A DNA stretch of 64,000 bases from Aurantiochytrium sp. KH105 (lineage: Eukaryota > Sar > Bigyra > Thraustochytrida > Thraustochytriidae): positions 310,001 to 374,000 of the forward strand of contig BGKB01000019.1 in assembly GCA_003116975.1 (NCBI GenBank). The letters are read 5' to 3'. Position 1 is the stretch's first letter. Each line of letters begins with the position of its first letter. The notes under the pieces were generated by a model. It did not search any database. It saw only the letters and a program-made list of their open reading frames with translations, and was not told the origin of the DNA. Positions 10,400 through 19,790 of the stretch are shown one piece after another. The position numbers and the translations under genes were made by a program.

Positions 10400-11326
10400 G
10401 AGCAACCTCGAGTTCCTCGAAAAAACGAAGCGAGACGGTGATTTCGACAAAATCAGACGAAACAAGTAGCTTCTCGACGTCAAAAGAAATCGCGCTTCCC
10501 TCGTCGAGTCCAGCTCCACGTGCACGTGCACGTACGAGTACGCCTCACCAAGGAGCTTTAGCTGGGACGTGCGACGCGTCAGGCAGGCCCAGGTCCCGGG
10601 CCTTTTGGCCTTCGACCTGGCCCCTCGTCCCGGGCGTCTGCGTCTCTGCAGCGAGCTAGCTGCCTCGGGCCGCTCGCTCGCTCCAGTTCTCCGCGCGTCC
10701 TCTCGCTCGCCGCCTCTGCCTACCCGTGCGCTTGCCTGCCTCGCGCGCGACTCGGGGCCTCGCGGTTGATTGCATTCTGGCGCCGGACTCTGCGCGAGAC
10801 CGGCAGTAAAACCGCCAGGGGTGTGCGTTCGTCGCACCAGACTTCCGCCTCTAACATGCGCATTTAGAAGTTGGCTCGATGATTCTGGTAAGAGCAAAAT
10901 AAAATGTTAGGCGCCTTAATTAGGCCGCTGAGGACTAGTAAGAGTAGGGATGGAATGGCGCTCTGGCGGGATGCTTAAGGTCTCTAGGAGGACCCTTTGT
11001 TGAGGATGTCAGATTTACGGGGAAGGAAGGGGCAAGAAGCGATGCGCGAGAGAGACAGGAAACAGGTCAAGGATTTGATTGAGGTATAGAGATATTTCAT
11101 GTGATGAGGGGAGGAGTGTAAGTAATGACGGAAAGCACGACTCCGCCTTGACAGCGGCAAAATTCTGCATTCTACGGAAAAAACTTTGCTTTGCTTTGTT
11201 TTGCTCTTGTTTTGTCTTGCTTTGATTCGCTTGAGAAGACATCTATTTTTCGAAATGAGTAGACAGACAAAGAAGAACTGGATGTCCATCGTTACCTTGC
11301 ATTTGTTGTCAAGTTTTGGTAAAGCT
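10400..11326. other. Intergenic region, no gene supported
   Basis: GC-rich sequence up to about 10850 is the probable promoter of the coiled-coil/RRM gene; beyond it the composition turns AT-rich, with repeated TTTGCTTTG-type words near 11185-11225. A 171-codon minus-strand open frame covering 10984-11499 is Lys/Ser/Cys-rich and overlaps the better-supported RIIa frame, so it is not called. Confidence 0.5.
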
Positions 11327-11530
11327 TTAGCTGTTGCGGGCAATATCAGAATTTGCGGCGTTGTCCTCGCGGTCGTCGACCTTCTTTGCAAAATGCTCGT
11401 ACGAGATGCGATGAATGTCTGCGATATTGCTTGGCTGCTGACGAATAATTGCCTTGGACCACTCCTTGAGGATGCCAGCCATCTCGGGCCGAATAACAAT
11501 CTGCTCTGCCTGGAAAATACGCGTGTCCAT
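11327..11530 (-). CDS. Small RIIa (PKA-RII-type docking) domain protein
   Basis: A 67-aa protein from the ATG at 11528-11530; an in-frame TAG lies just upstream. Residues 12-50 resemble the RIIa dimerisation/docking fold found in PKA RII subunits, ropporin and radial-spoke RSP7/RSP11: IVIRPEMAGILKEWSKAIIR, then QQPSNIADIHRISYEHF. The conserved Pro, the LL/IL helix face and the R-x-Q-P turn are all present; the second helix looks about three residues longer than in PKA RII. Such domains dimerise and grip amphipathic helices of anchoring proteins, in PKA and in cilia. The frame closes soon after the domain with no good splice donor, so it appears to be a stand-alone docking protein like RIIAD1. 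It is divergent from the kinase-CNB gene. Possible alternatives are a Dpy-30-like motif or an exon of a longer gene. Confidence 0.6.
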   Translation of the reverse strand: MDTRIFQAEQIVIRPEMAGILKEWSKAIIRQQPSNIADIHRISYEHFAKKVDDREDNAANSDIARNS

Positions 11531-12673
11531 CGTTTCGATCGGGCGACAGTTCTACGGTCCTCAAGTAGCTTCCGTCAGCAGACTGGCCTTCGCACGCGTC
11601 ACCGCCCACGTATCGCTGGCGCTCACGCGTCGTTGACCTGACTTTGCAATTTGTCGTCGCACAGCGTGTCTTGGCCGTGGGTTCGTATACGAACTCGATA
11701 TTTTCTTACCAAACCAATCAGTCAGCTCATAGCTCAATCACACTGTGAGTGGCGTGGCAGCGACTTTACTTTACTTGGTCACCGGTCACAGCGGAACTAC
11801 ACCGGTGCCACGAGTGTTGGCCGCGCCGCCGCCCAACCTACCTCACCACTGCTCAACGGACATATCATCTCTCTGGGGAGGGAGGCATGGAGCGTCTTGG
11901 TGTCCCATAACTTCTTGATGAAGATCCAAAGAGCGTCTCGTACTCAAGAGACCGAGCTCGATTGCAAGTGCATTAGAAATTGCGTGCTCAGCTTGTAGGC
12001 TACTCCAAGTTCTTGGTCTCCGTTCCTGCGCTCTCACACTGCGTCTCGATTTGCGGCTCGCCGAGTGCTACATCTTCTGGAGTGCGCGAGCGAGAGCCCA
12101 GCCAGCCTCAAGCGAGGGTAAATACGCCCGCGATCTCAGCAACACGGTCGTCCTCCTCAGCTCGCAGCGCGCCAGCAGCAAGCGCAAGCGCAAGCGCGAG
12201 CGCGTCCCGCCTGCGAAGATCGAGTCGGGGCCTCGGTCGCGCATGATGGCGGCGTGCGAGTCTGGCTCGGACGAGCAGAACGGCCCCGAAGGCGACGAAG
12301 AGCGAAGGCAAGACGCCAACTCCGCGCGGCAGCGAGCGCGCGCGCGCGAGGGCAGATGGCCGCCCGCGTGGTGCTGGGCGGCGCGCGGCGCTGGCGACCT
12401 GCGACGGAGCGCGCCGCCCAGAGCGCGCGACGCGCGCGCGGCGGCGGTCTCGCCGGGCCGAACGGGGCTCTGCAGCGCAGACGCCAGGGCCGCGACGGCC
12501 GCGACGCGCACGGCGCGCACGGCGGCGGCGGCGGCGGCCGCGCGAGCAGCAAGCGCGGCGGGACGCAAGGCTCTGGCCGCCACGACAGGCCGAACGATGG
12601 CGACCGGAAGACGCCGTTCGCCTGGCTCGAAGCGGCCAGCGTTGGCGCCTCTGTGCTCGCTTTTTCGCCGTCC
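11531..12673. promoter_or_regulatory. Divergent upstream region of RIIa ORF and kinase-CNB gene
   Basis: About 1.1 kb separates the two divergent starts; it turns very GC-rich from about 12050. A paired ATGATG at 12244 opens a different frame from the kinase and would act as an upstream ORF if transcribed. An in-frame ATG at 12356 would add 106 Arg/Gly/Ala-rich residues to the kinase. No clear core promoter motif was found. Confidence 0.45.
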
Positions 12674-15355
12674 ATGGACGTTCCCGAGCTCGAGGATTGC
12701 GCGCGGTCCGTGCGCAAGGGCCAGCGGCCGGCGGAAGGAGCTTCGCTCATTAGCGAGCGCGTCACTCTCGAGGAACTCAATGCGCGCTATCAGCTGCAAG
12801 CCGTCACGAGCAAGGGCAAATCAAAGGAAGGAATCCAGCACGAGTTCGACAAGGAAGGCTCGCTTCCCGCCCGTTTCCTGCTTGGCTCGGGCGCGTATGG
12901 CCAAGTAGTCAAAGCAAAAGACAGTGCAGGTCGGCCAGTCGCCATTAAGGTGGTCAACCGTCAGGCCATGGCGCTGGATAGCCTGCAAAATGAAATCGAG
13001 GCCCTCACTCTTGCACGAAGACACCCCAACGTGACCGAGCTCATCGAGGTGCTCTTTTGCCCAGAGTCAGACCGCTACTATCTTGTCACAGAGTTTTGTG
13101 GTGGAGGAGAGCTCTTTGATCGTCTCATTGACAAGGGCCCTTACAACGAGTTCGAGGCCGCCAAGCTCGTGGAGCGCGTGGCGAGCGCGCTCAATTATCT
13201 TCATCAGTGCGGATTTGCGCACATGGATGTTAAGCCCGAGAACCTCATGTTCTCTGGTGTTCAAGGTCGTCGTGACGGCGACATCCGCCTGATTGACTTT
13301 GGCATGTGCAAACGACTCGACAGTTTCAAAGAGCAGGGCGTTACCCACATGACGAGCAATGTGGGCACGACGCCCTATCTTCCGAGTGAGATTCTTTTGC
13401 AGCTTGAGGCGGAGCGACGTCCTCACCTGCGTAGTAATGGTGGCCCCCTCGCGGGATCCAAAGCGCAAGAAAGCGGCGTTGCACAGGCAGGAGGCGTTGC
13501 AGGTGGTGTTGCAGGTGGCATCAGCACGAATAGTATTGCACGCGGCGGCGTCGGTATTGGTGTCGGTGTTGGTGTCGGCGGTGGGGAGGCTGAGAAGAAG
13601 AATGCGAGAAAGCGAAAGGTCGACATTGAGCTGCTCTCTGATCCGCGTGCTTGCGACATGTGGTCTCTCGGGATCATCATATATATTCTGCTTCTTGGCT
13701 GCCATCCATTTGACCGCTCGGGCGACGCCGAGGACGACGAAATTGCCGCGCGTGCCGTACTTGGCAGTGATACTTCAGACGATGACCCCAAGGCCTCGCC
13801 ACCGCGCTTCACATTCGACGTGCACCGACGCGTGCAGCTCTCAGCAGACGCCAAAGACCTTATCACCCGACTTTTAGACCCCAACCCAGCGACGCGACTT
13901 CGATCGCATGAAGTGATTAAGCATCCATGGCTTCAACGTGCGCGCCGCGTCGGTTTATCGCAACACCGATCTTTAATGTCCAAGTGGCACGAGGGCAAGG
14001 CCAGCAAGGACTTGCGAGGAAACACTGCGGTAAAAGTCGGTCAAGCTTTGGAGCGCGACACCTTGGCACACCGGGCCGTCTCGTCTGCAATGCTTGTGGC
14101 TTCGCTCGCCGCGCGCAAAGAAATTGACCCTCAAGCAGTCTCAGTGCGTGACGCTCAATCGGTATCGAAAGCCGGCACCACGCAAGACGTTGCAAGGATG
14201 TCCGACAAGGAGGCGAATCTCGCGGCAAGGGACCAGTTTTTCAAAGAATCTTATAGCGTTTTGAGGGCTGCAAATTGGGGCGAAGAGCTCACCGGCAGCG
14301 TTGACGTGTTGAGTCTCTCCTTTGATGATTTTGTGCGTTCGGTAAAGCGCGAGCATTCCTTCAAGTACTCTAGCGGAGAAACCATCTTTCAGGGCGGTGA
14401 CGACGCAGAAGGAATTTTTATTCTTCTCTCTGGCCAGGCTCAGGTCGAGTACAATGCGGAATCTGCACAGGCCGGCTCCCCTGCTCGTCATGTCGTTTCC
14501 GAGCTGCAACCCGGGGATGTCTTCGGCGAGGCCGCTATTCTTGATGGACGCGATTTTCGCAACGCCACGGTGCGTTGCCTGACGCCCGTCCGTGTTCTGT
14601 TTTGGTCGCGGGATGATTTTGTGCGGGTCATGTGCGGAACGAATGCATTGTGTCTTGGTCTTGAAGAACATCTTCGCCACCGCCAAAACATGCGTGCGCG
14701 CCGACTACTGGAGCTTCTCGACCCCAGCGCATTCGAAACATACGTCGTCAAGGCAGGAGAATCATTGTACAACGAGGGCGATCTCCCAGATGCCCTTTAC
14801 GTTGTCGAAAGCGGCGTGGTTCGCACCTGGATCGATCCGCGCCGATCTCAGGGAGGACGAGACAATGGCGGCGATGATAGGCTGCACGATATGCGCCCCG
14901 TCGCGCGCGTCAAGGGCGCAGCGCAGCGTTTCCTTACGAGGATGCAAGAGAAGGTTCAAACCACACGGTCAAAGCCCGAAAACAGCAAGGCGAATGATCT
15001 TGTGCCGCTGCGTGAGTACCACGAGGGCGCGCTTGTTGGCACAGATGCGCTCGCTTCGTCAGCTCGCATTTCCACAGCAACTTGCGTAAATGATGTAACA
15101 GTGACCAGGGTGGAACGCGCTAAACTTGCGCACTTGGCGGCTCAAGAATCTTCCCTACACAATACAATGTTGCGCTTGTCGCGACGCGACAACGAAGAGA
15201 AACTTGCTCGTTTGCGAGCCGCTTCGACCTCTGTATTTCGGGACTTTGAGGCTAGTGCCAAACCCAGCGAGCTCTCAGACTTGGTGAAGGCTGTCGAGCG
15301 CCAGCTTCTCCGGCGCCAGAGTATGCAGTTCCTTCCCTCCAAAGGTTCCGCTTAG
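12674..15355 (+). CDS. CAMK-like protein kinase fused to two C-terminal cyclic-nucleotide-binding domains
   Basis: An 893-aa protein. The kinase domain (about 65-422) shows GSGAYG (71-76), VAIK lysine K92, HMDVKPEN (183-190; the Arg of HRD is replaced by Met), DFG (208-210), PSE in the APE position (237-239) and D328 of helix F. Between PSE and D328 lies an unusual insert of roughly 70 residues, rich in Gly/Val/Ala (about 245-315). Two CNB folds follow. CNB-A (about 560-650) keeps a PBC-like GDVFGEAAIL with FRNATV, so it may bind a cyclic nucleotide. CNB-B (about 683-820) has the beta-roll but no FGE motif and is interrupted by a charged insert. PKG has the reverse order (CNB-CNB-kinase), and PKA keeps the parts on separate proteins. 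The ATG at 12674 is chosen because upstream sequence is low complexity; 12356 is the alternative. Confidence 0.9.
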   Translation: MDVPELEDCARSVRKGQRPAEGASLISERVTLEELNARYQLQAVTSKGKSKEGIQHEFDKEGSLPARFLLGSGAYGQVVKAKDSAGRPVAIKVVNRQAMALDSLQNEIEALTLARRHPNVTELIEVLFCPESDRYYLVTEFCGGGELFDRLIDKGPYNEFEAAKLVERVASALNYLHQCGFAHMDVKPENLMFSGVQGRRDGDIRLIDFGMCKRLDSFKEQGVTHMTSNVGTTPYLPSEILLQLEAERRPHLRSNGGPLAGSKAQESGVAQAGGVAGGVAGGISTNSIARGGVGIGVGVGVGGGEAEKKNARKRKVDIELLSDPRACDMWSLGIIIYILLLGCHPFDRSGDAEDDEIAARAVLGSDTSDDDPKASPPRFTFDVHRRVQLSADAKDLITRLLDPNPATRLRSHEVIKHPWLQRARRVGLSQHRSLMSKWHEGKASKDLRGNTAVKVGQALERDTLAHRAVSSAMLVASLAARKEIDPQAVSVRDAQSVSKAGTTQDVARMSDKEANLAARDQFFKESYSVLRAANWGEELTGSVDVLSLSFDDFVRSVKREHSFKYSSGETIFQGGDDAEGIFILLSGQAQVEYNAESAQAGSPARHVVSELQPGDVFGEAAILDGRDFRNATVRCLTPVRVLFWSRDDFVRVMCGTNALCLGLEEHLRHRQNMRARRLLELLDPSAFETYVVKAGESLYNEGDLPDALYVVESGVVRTWIDPRRSQGGRDNGGDDRLHDMRPVARVKGAAQRFLTRMQEKVQTTRSKPENSKANDLVPLREYHEGALVGTDALASSARISTATCVNDVTVTRVERAKLAHLAAQESSLHNTMLRLSRRDNEEKLARLRAASTSVFRDFEASAKPSELSDLVKAVERQLLRRQSMQFLPSKGSA

Positions 15356-15703
15356 AGCCCATGAGGCGATTCACCTCGCTCACCCGAAATTTTAATTATT
15401 ATAATGCATAGAAGATTTCTTGCGCATTTTTGGGCATGTTGTGTATGTAGCAGGCAAATGTTAACGTGTCATCCTCGTCACCCGTTCACTTTTCGTGCTA
15501 GCCCGTATTTCCCGTTTCGATTCGGACTGTACCAGTGTGTGTTCAGGTTGGTCCAAATAGCCGTTGACAGGTTAAAATTTTCCAAGTTCAAGTTGCAGGT
15601 TTATCATGAGTTCGAGCACAGTGCCACAGGCCTGATTGCACCTCGATCTTCGAAAGCATTGCTTGCGGATGCTGGCCGCCAGTCTGTAAGACATTGAACA
15701 GAA

Positions 15704-15710
15704 TATATAG
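15704..15710 (+). promoter_or_regulatory. TATA box of the EF-hand gene
   Basis: TATATAG lies 104 bp before the ATG at 15814, in an AT-rich pocket. The same word sits 101 bp before another plus-strand gene (27981), which supports a core-promoter role. Confidence 0.5.
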
Positions 15711-15813
15711 AAGCTGCGCGCACGCGCGCGCGCGCGTGCGCACCGACGTCCGTGGGTGGTGAAAAAACGTGACGCAGAGGTAGCGAATTCTCTTGACATC
15801 TCCACGAGCCACA

Positions 15814-16551
15814 ATGGACCTCGACTTGCTCGGCGGCGAGGAGCAGGTGGCGCAGTACAAGGCGGAGATTCGTGCCATTTTTGATCAAGTTGATACCGAT
15901 GGCTCAGGCTGGATGTCCAAGGCGGAGTTTATTGAGGCCGCAGAGAAAAATCCTGCCGTGGCGCAAATGGTGAGCAAATCTCGGCTACTTGCAGGCCTCG
16001 TCGCAGGTCAAGATCTGAGTGCAGCTTTTGAAAGCTTTGACACGGACAAGAGCGACAGCGTCAGCTTTGAGGAATTTTGGGAGTTCTGTCGACGAGAAGC
16101 GGACGAGGAGAACATCCGCAAGATGTTCAATATGATTGATCGTGACGGCTCGCGATATATTACCAAGGCAGAGCTCGTGTATGCTTTTACTCACAATGAA
16201 GAGCTTCTCGCTCTTGTCAAGGATTCCAAGGTATTTGGACGGCTCGCGGAGCAAGACGACTGGGACAAAGTACTCGCCGAGATGGACACCGACAAGTCAG
16301 GCGACAGCGAGGACCGCGTGGACCTTCCCGAGTTCTGGAAATTCGTCAAGAGTCTTGCTGCCAAGGTCCAGGTGTCGATTCTCAAAGAAAAGGCGCGTCA
16401 GCAACGTGAGAAGCTCGAGGCGGAAAAGTCGGTCCTGCGCGCCGAGATATGCTCGCGCGTCAGCACGCATACCAGCGCGGCGGGTGCGGGTCGAGGCGGC
16501 ATTGTGACCGTCGGCATTGCCTTTGACCCTTTTGCCTATCCTGCCATTTGA
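15814..16551 (+). CDS. EF-hand calcium-binding protein with four EF-hands
   Basis: A 245-aa protein. Loop 1 is DTDGSGWMSKAE (27-38), loop 2 DTDKSDSVSFEE (76-87) and loop 3 DRDGSRYITKAE (109-120), each with acidic residues at positions 1, 3 and 12. Loop 4 begins DTDKSG at 158 but carries about four extra residues before LPEF, so its calcium binding is uncertain. A charged helix (185-215) and a Gly/Ala/Val-rich tail follow. The layout is calmodulin-like but longer and with wider spacing between hands. It probably serves as a calcium sensor; the target is unknown. The ATG at 15814 is the first Met of the frame and follows a TATATAG at a normal distance. Confidence 0.88.
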   Translation: MDLDLLGGEEQVAQYKAEIRAIFDQVDTDGSGWMSKAEFIEAAEKNPAVAQMVSKSRLLAGLVAGQDLSAAFESFDTDKSDSVSFEEFWEFCRREADEENIRKMFNMIDRDGSRYITKAELVYAFTHNEELLALVKDSKVFGRLAEQDDWDKVLAEMDTDKSGDSEDRVDLPEFWKFVKSLAAKVQVSILKEKARQQREKLEAEKSVLRAEICSRVSTHTSAAGAGRGGIVTVGIAFDPFAYPAI

Positions 16552-16888
16552 TGAACATCATGATTTCTGAATGAATTGTTTCCTTTGGTGCTGACTGACA
16601 GTGAAGAAGAGTTCGGTTGGCTTGTTTCCTCGGTCGGGACTGAGGCCTAGTCACCGAAGCCATTGTCCATCAATCACTACCTCTTCTTCTTCTTCCTTCT
16701 TCTTCTTCTTTTTCTCGGGAGAAAGCTTCAGACTCTTTTGAAAAGCGAAAGACGTGTGTTTTCGATAGAGATTGCACGCTGTCAAGCCATCCATCGTTAC
16801 TGATTTGCTTGAGGGTGGTGGTGGGTTTTTTGTTTTTCTGACTGACAAAATTTCTTTTTCATCATTTTGCAATTTCGCAACCAAGACT
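16552..16888. other. Intergenic region
   Basis: About 340 bp between two plus-strand genes. It contains a CTT-rich pyrimidine tract near 16680-16715. No gene is supported; the open frame running into it from 16772 lacks an ATG with protein-like sequence before 16889. Confidence 0.5.
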
Positions 16889-17353
16889 ATGGCGGAGCCA
16901 CGAGTCCAAGGTTCCGCGCGACGCGTGGCGCTTCCTGGCAATGAGAGCGGGAGCGGGAGCGGGAGCGGCCCGCAAAGACAGACCGGTGGCGGTGAAAGCG
17001 AGACGAATGAGGGAAATTCCGGCCACGCCGCACAAGAATCGTCCACATCGGCACTTGGACTCTTGCACGAGTACTGGCACTTTGGGTTCTTCGTCTACGG
17101 CGTGTTCTCGGTCGTGCGCAGACGTGATACAAGTCGGGGCGTCAAGGCGGCGCAGGTTGCTGGTCTAGCAGTACTCTTGGGGTTTGCCTTCAAATTGGAG
17201 CGTGTCTTGAGCCGCAAGGTGCTGGAGCCGCTCTTTGCTAAGCTCTTTGGTGACAACGACGAGCTGCGCCGCAAAATCGAGGCCGAGGAGGCCGAGCTCC
17301 GTGAAATGTTGCGCAAGCATCGTGAAAAGAAAGCTGCACTGACCAACGAGTGA
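16889..17353 (+). CDS. Small membrane-associated hypothetical protein
   Basis: A 154-aa protein not recognised as a known family. Residues 1-55 are Gly/Ser/Glu-rich and probably disordered; the central part holds two hydrophobic stretches (about 63-75, HFGFFVYGVFSVV, and about 88-105, AAQVAGLAVLLGFAFKL) separated by basic residues; the end (about 118-154) is a highly charged helix, likely a short coiled coil. A membrane hairpin with a cytosolic coiled coil is the simplest reading. It is convergent with the aldolase-like gene. Confidence 0.65.
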   Translation: MAEPRVQGSARRVALPGNESGSGSGSGPQRQTGGGESETNEGNSGHAAQESSTSALGLLHEYWHFGFFVYGVFSVVRRRDTSRGVKAAQVAGLAVLLGFAFKLERVLSRKVLEPLFAKLFGDNDELRRKIEAEEAELREMLRKHREKKAALTNE

Positions 17354-17533
17354 TGACGAAATGCGGTCGCTGGCTGGCCATGGAAGAGGGTCGTCTTTGA
17401 CTTCAGAACTTTTATAAGTTAATCTTTCACGCCCAGCAACCGATTGATGGAAATGACAATTGGCGAATAAGATAGAAAATATTTTGGCTCCAAGAGACAC
17501 GTAATGAATCGTTCGTCCTCTTGTTCCGGAAAT

Positions 17534-18773
17534 CTAACGGTCGACGAGACGCTTGAGCGCGGCCCATTCGTATCGGCCAGATGGGATGACCTCCTCAATC
17601 TGCTGCTGCGCGTGCTGCAAAAGGTCCGGGCTGCACTCGATGAGTTTGCTTCCCGTCGCCATCGCATCAAGCTGGACCTGGCAGCAACGGTTGAGATAGT
17701 AGGTGCGCACAAATGCCTCCTGAATGGAGCGACCCACAATGGTGGCGCCGTGGTTGCGCATGATGAGAGCGACGCCATCCTTGCCAAGGTTGCGGGCGAT
17801 GCTTTCCTTTTCCTCGTCAGTGCTATGCATACCCTCGTACGAGTGGTAGCCGAGACGGTTGTAGAAGATGGCAGAATCCTGTACAAGAAAGCGAAAGGGC
17901 TCTTCGATGCACGAGATGGCCATGATGGCCGGCGTGTGGATGTGAATGATGCATCGGACATCCGGCCTTTCCGCGTAGATTCCACTGTGGATCACATTGC
18001 CTGTTGAAGTAAAAAGGTAGGTGAGGGAGGAGATTTATGGTCAGCATTAATGAGGAAACACGAATTGGTTTGAAAAAAGAAAAAGAAAAAGAAAAAGGAG
18101 CACACGTACCTGACTCGGCGATAGAATCGAAAACAAAATCGTACTCGCGGACTTCGGAAAAGTGCATGCCTCCAGGCGTGATCAGGTATGAGGAGGAGTC
18201 TGTGCTCGCACATGATTTTGCGTAAGACCATTTACGTCAGTGCGTTAGCCGATCGATCAGTAAGTCTGGACACAGAACTATTTCAAGATGCCAGTAGCAT
18301 TTTCACCGTAAGAAGCGGTCCAAGAAATGATCAAAACGATCATGCATGCACGTACCAAGATCACAGCAGTCCTCCTCGTTGTCCTCACTGCTGCAACGGC
18401 TGGAGATATGATTCCAGGTGAGATCGTCCCATCCGTAGTGCGCCACGAGGCGGTGCGCGGTCTTGAGGTCCGAGCGAATTTCGGACTCCGAGGATGCGGG
18501 GATTGCGTAGAAGATCCTGTCCGCCATGGACTTTTGGTTTGCGCTAAAGGACGAGGCCTCGGCCACGTTGGCCTTCTTGATCATCTCGCGCTGGGGCCCT
18601 GACATCATGCGCGGGATCTTATCATCCTCGAAGGCGGGCCCGCCTTTGCTGCCGCCCCTGCCCCTGCCGCCGCGTCCGCTCGCCGCGGCCGCAAGACCTC
18701 TTTGCGCGGTGAGAGAGTGGGAGCGCGTCGCAGCGCGCGAGCCCTGGTGGGCCACGTTCGCCAGCCGCATCAT
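17534..18773 (-). CDS. Class II aldolase/adducin-like protein, three exons, likely mitochondrial
   Basis: Exons 18356-18773, 18110-18199 and 17534-18000 join in phase to a 324-aa protein. Introns are 156 bp (18200-18355) and 109 bp (18001-18109), both with GTACGT donors and CAG acceptors. The splices restore family blocks: WNHISSR, then YLITPGGMHFSEV, then NVIHSG. Metal-ligand motifs IIHIHT and MRNHGATIVG are present, as in fuculose-phosphate aldolase and adducin-head proteins. The N-terminus (MMRLANVAHQGSRAATRSHS) is basic, hydroxylated and acid-free, typical of a mitochondrial presequence. Whether it is an enzyme or, like adducin, a non-catalytic relative cannot be told. The start at 18773 is the first Met of that presequence. 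Confidence 0.9.
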
Positions 18774-19790
18774 TGTCCTCTTCCTCGCCTTTATGGCAGG
18801 CTTGCTGGCTGACTGGCCTGCTGGCTTGCTGCTGGTTCCGGCGGACCTCGCGCTTGGCCTCGCCTCGGCGCGTCTCCGCGTCGCTCGACTTGGCTCAGCT
18901 CTGCTCTGCGCTGCTCTGCTCTGCGCTGCTCTGCTCCGCTCTGCTCTGCTCTTTGTTTTCTCTCTGCCCTTTTCGCTCCTCCGCAAGTCGCCCAAACGGC
19001 CCCGCACACTGGCGCAAACCGCCATTCTCCACTTTCGTGCTTCCATTCTCCACTTGCCCTCGCAGCCCGCAAGAAAAGAAGTAGTCCACTCGCCACGGCG
19101 GCCGCCAAAGGCGAGAAAGAGCACGGCGGCGGCGAGCCCGGCGCCGAGGCGCCGAGGCGCGGCTCGCGCGGCAGCAACTCGTGCCGGCCGCTCGCGCGGG
19201 CGCAGAGGGGGAGCGGGCCGAAGATCCATTGCGGCGGAGATCCGCGGCGACGACCGCGTCTGCCTCGAAATTCAAATTCAAATTCGAATTCAAATTCAAA
19301 TCCGCGCCGCGCCACGCCACGCCGCGCCGCCCGCCGCCGCACGCCCCGCCGCCGCGCGAGACGCGCCGCGCGGCGGCGGAGGGCGCGGGAGGTTCCTCGG
19401 CCTGAGCCTGCAGCGCCTGCCTGCCTGCCTGCCTGTTTCCCCCCCTTCCCTCCCTCCCTTCTCCGGCTGCAGCCTCTGAAGCAGTCTGTATCTACCAGCC
19501 GCTAGCTAGATAGTACGAGTGGTTTTGCCTCTCGCAGGCAGAGCAGAGCAGAGCAGAGCAGAGCGTGAAAGGACTCGCGCAGGCCGCACGCCCCGCCGCC
19601 CGACAGCCCGCCGCGCGCCGCCCGCCGCCCTCGCGCACGCGCGCCCGCCCCCGCGCCCGCCGCGCGCCGCGGTCCGCTGGCTCGCTCGCCTGGGTGGGGA
19701 TAGATCGATTGGTTGGGATCGGGATCGGGATCGAGGAGCGCGAGGAGGCCGAGGCCGAGGTCGACGTCGCGCAGCGTGGCGACGCGGAGG
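18774..19790. promoter_or_regulatory. Divergent GC-rich upstream region of aldolase-like and TPR genes
   Basis: About 1 kb between divergent starts. It contains CTCTG-type pentanucleotide repeats (18895-18951) and their complement (19540-19564), and two copies of CCATTCTCCACTT at 19022-19034 and 19043-19055, a motif that recurs in other GC-rich upstream regions of the window. A short AATTC-rich patch lies near 19268-19300. Long open frames here are Arg/Ala low complexity. Confidence 0.5.

Noticed and set aside
10984-11499. 171-codon minus-strand frame overlapping the RIIa frame
   Set aside because: It is Ser/Lys/Cys-rich and unpatterned; the overlapping RIIa reading has a recognisable domain and an upstream in-frame stop.
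18526-19479. 317-codon plus-strand frame over the aldolase exon 1 and promoter
   Set aside because: It overlaps a well-supported spliced gene on the other strand and is Leu/Arg/Ala low complexity from CTCTG repeats.
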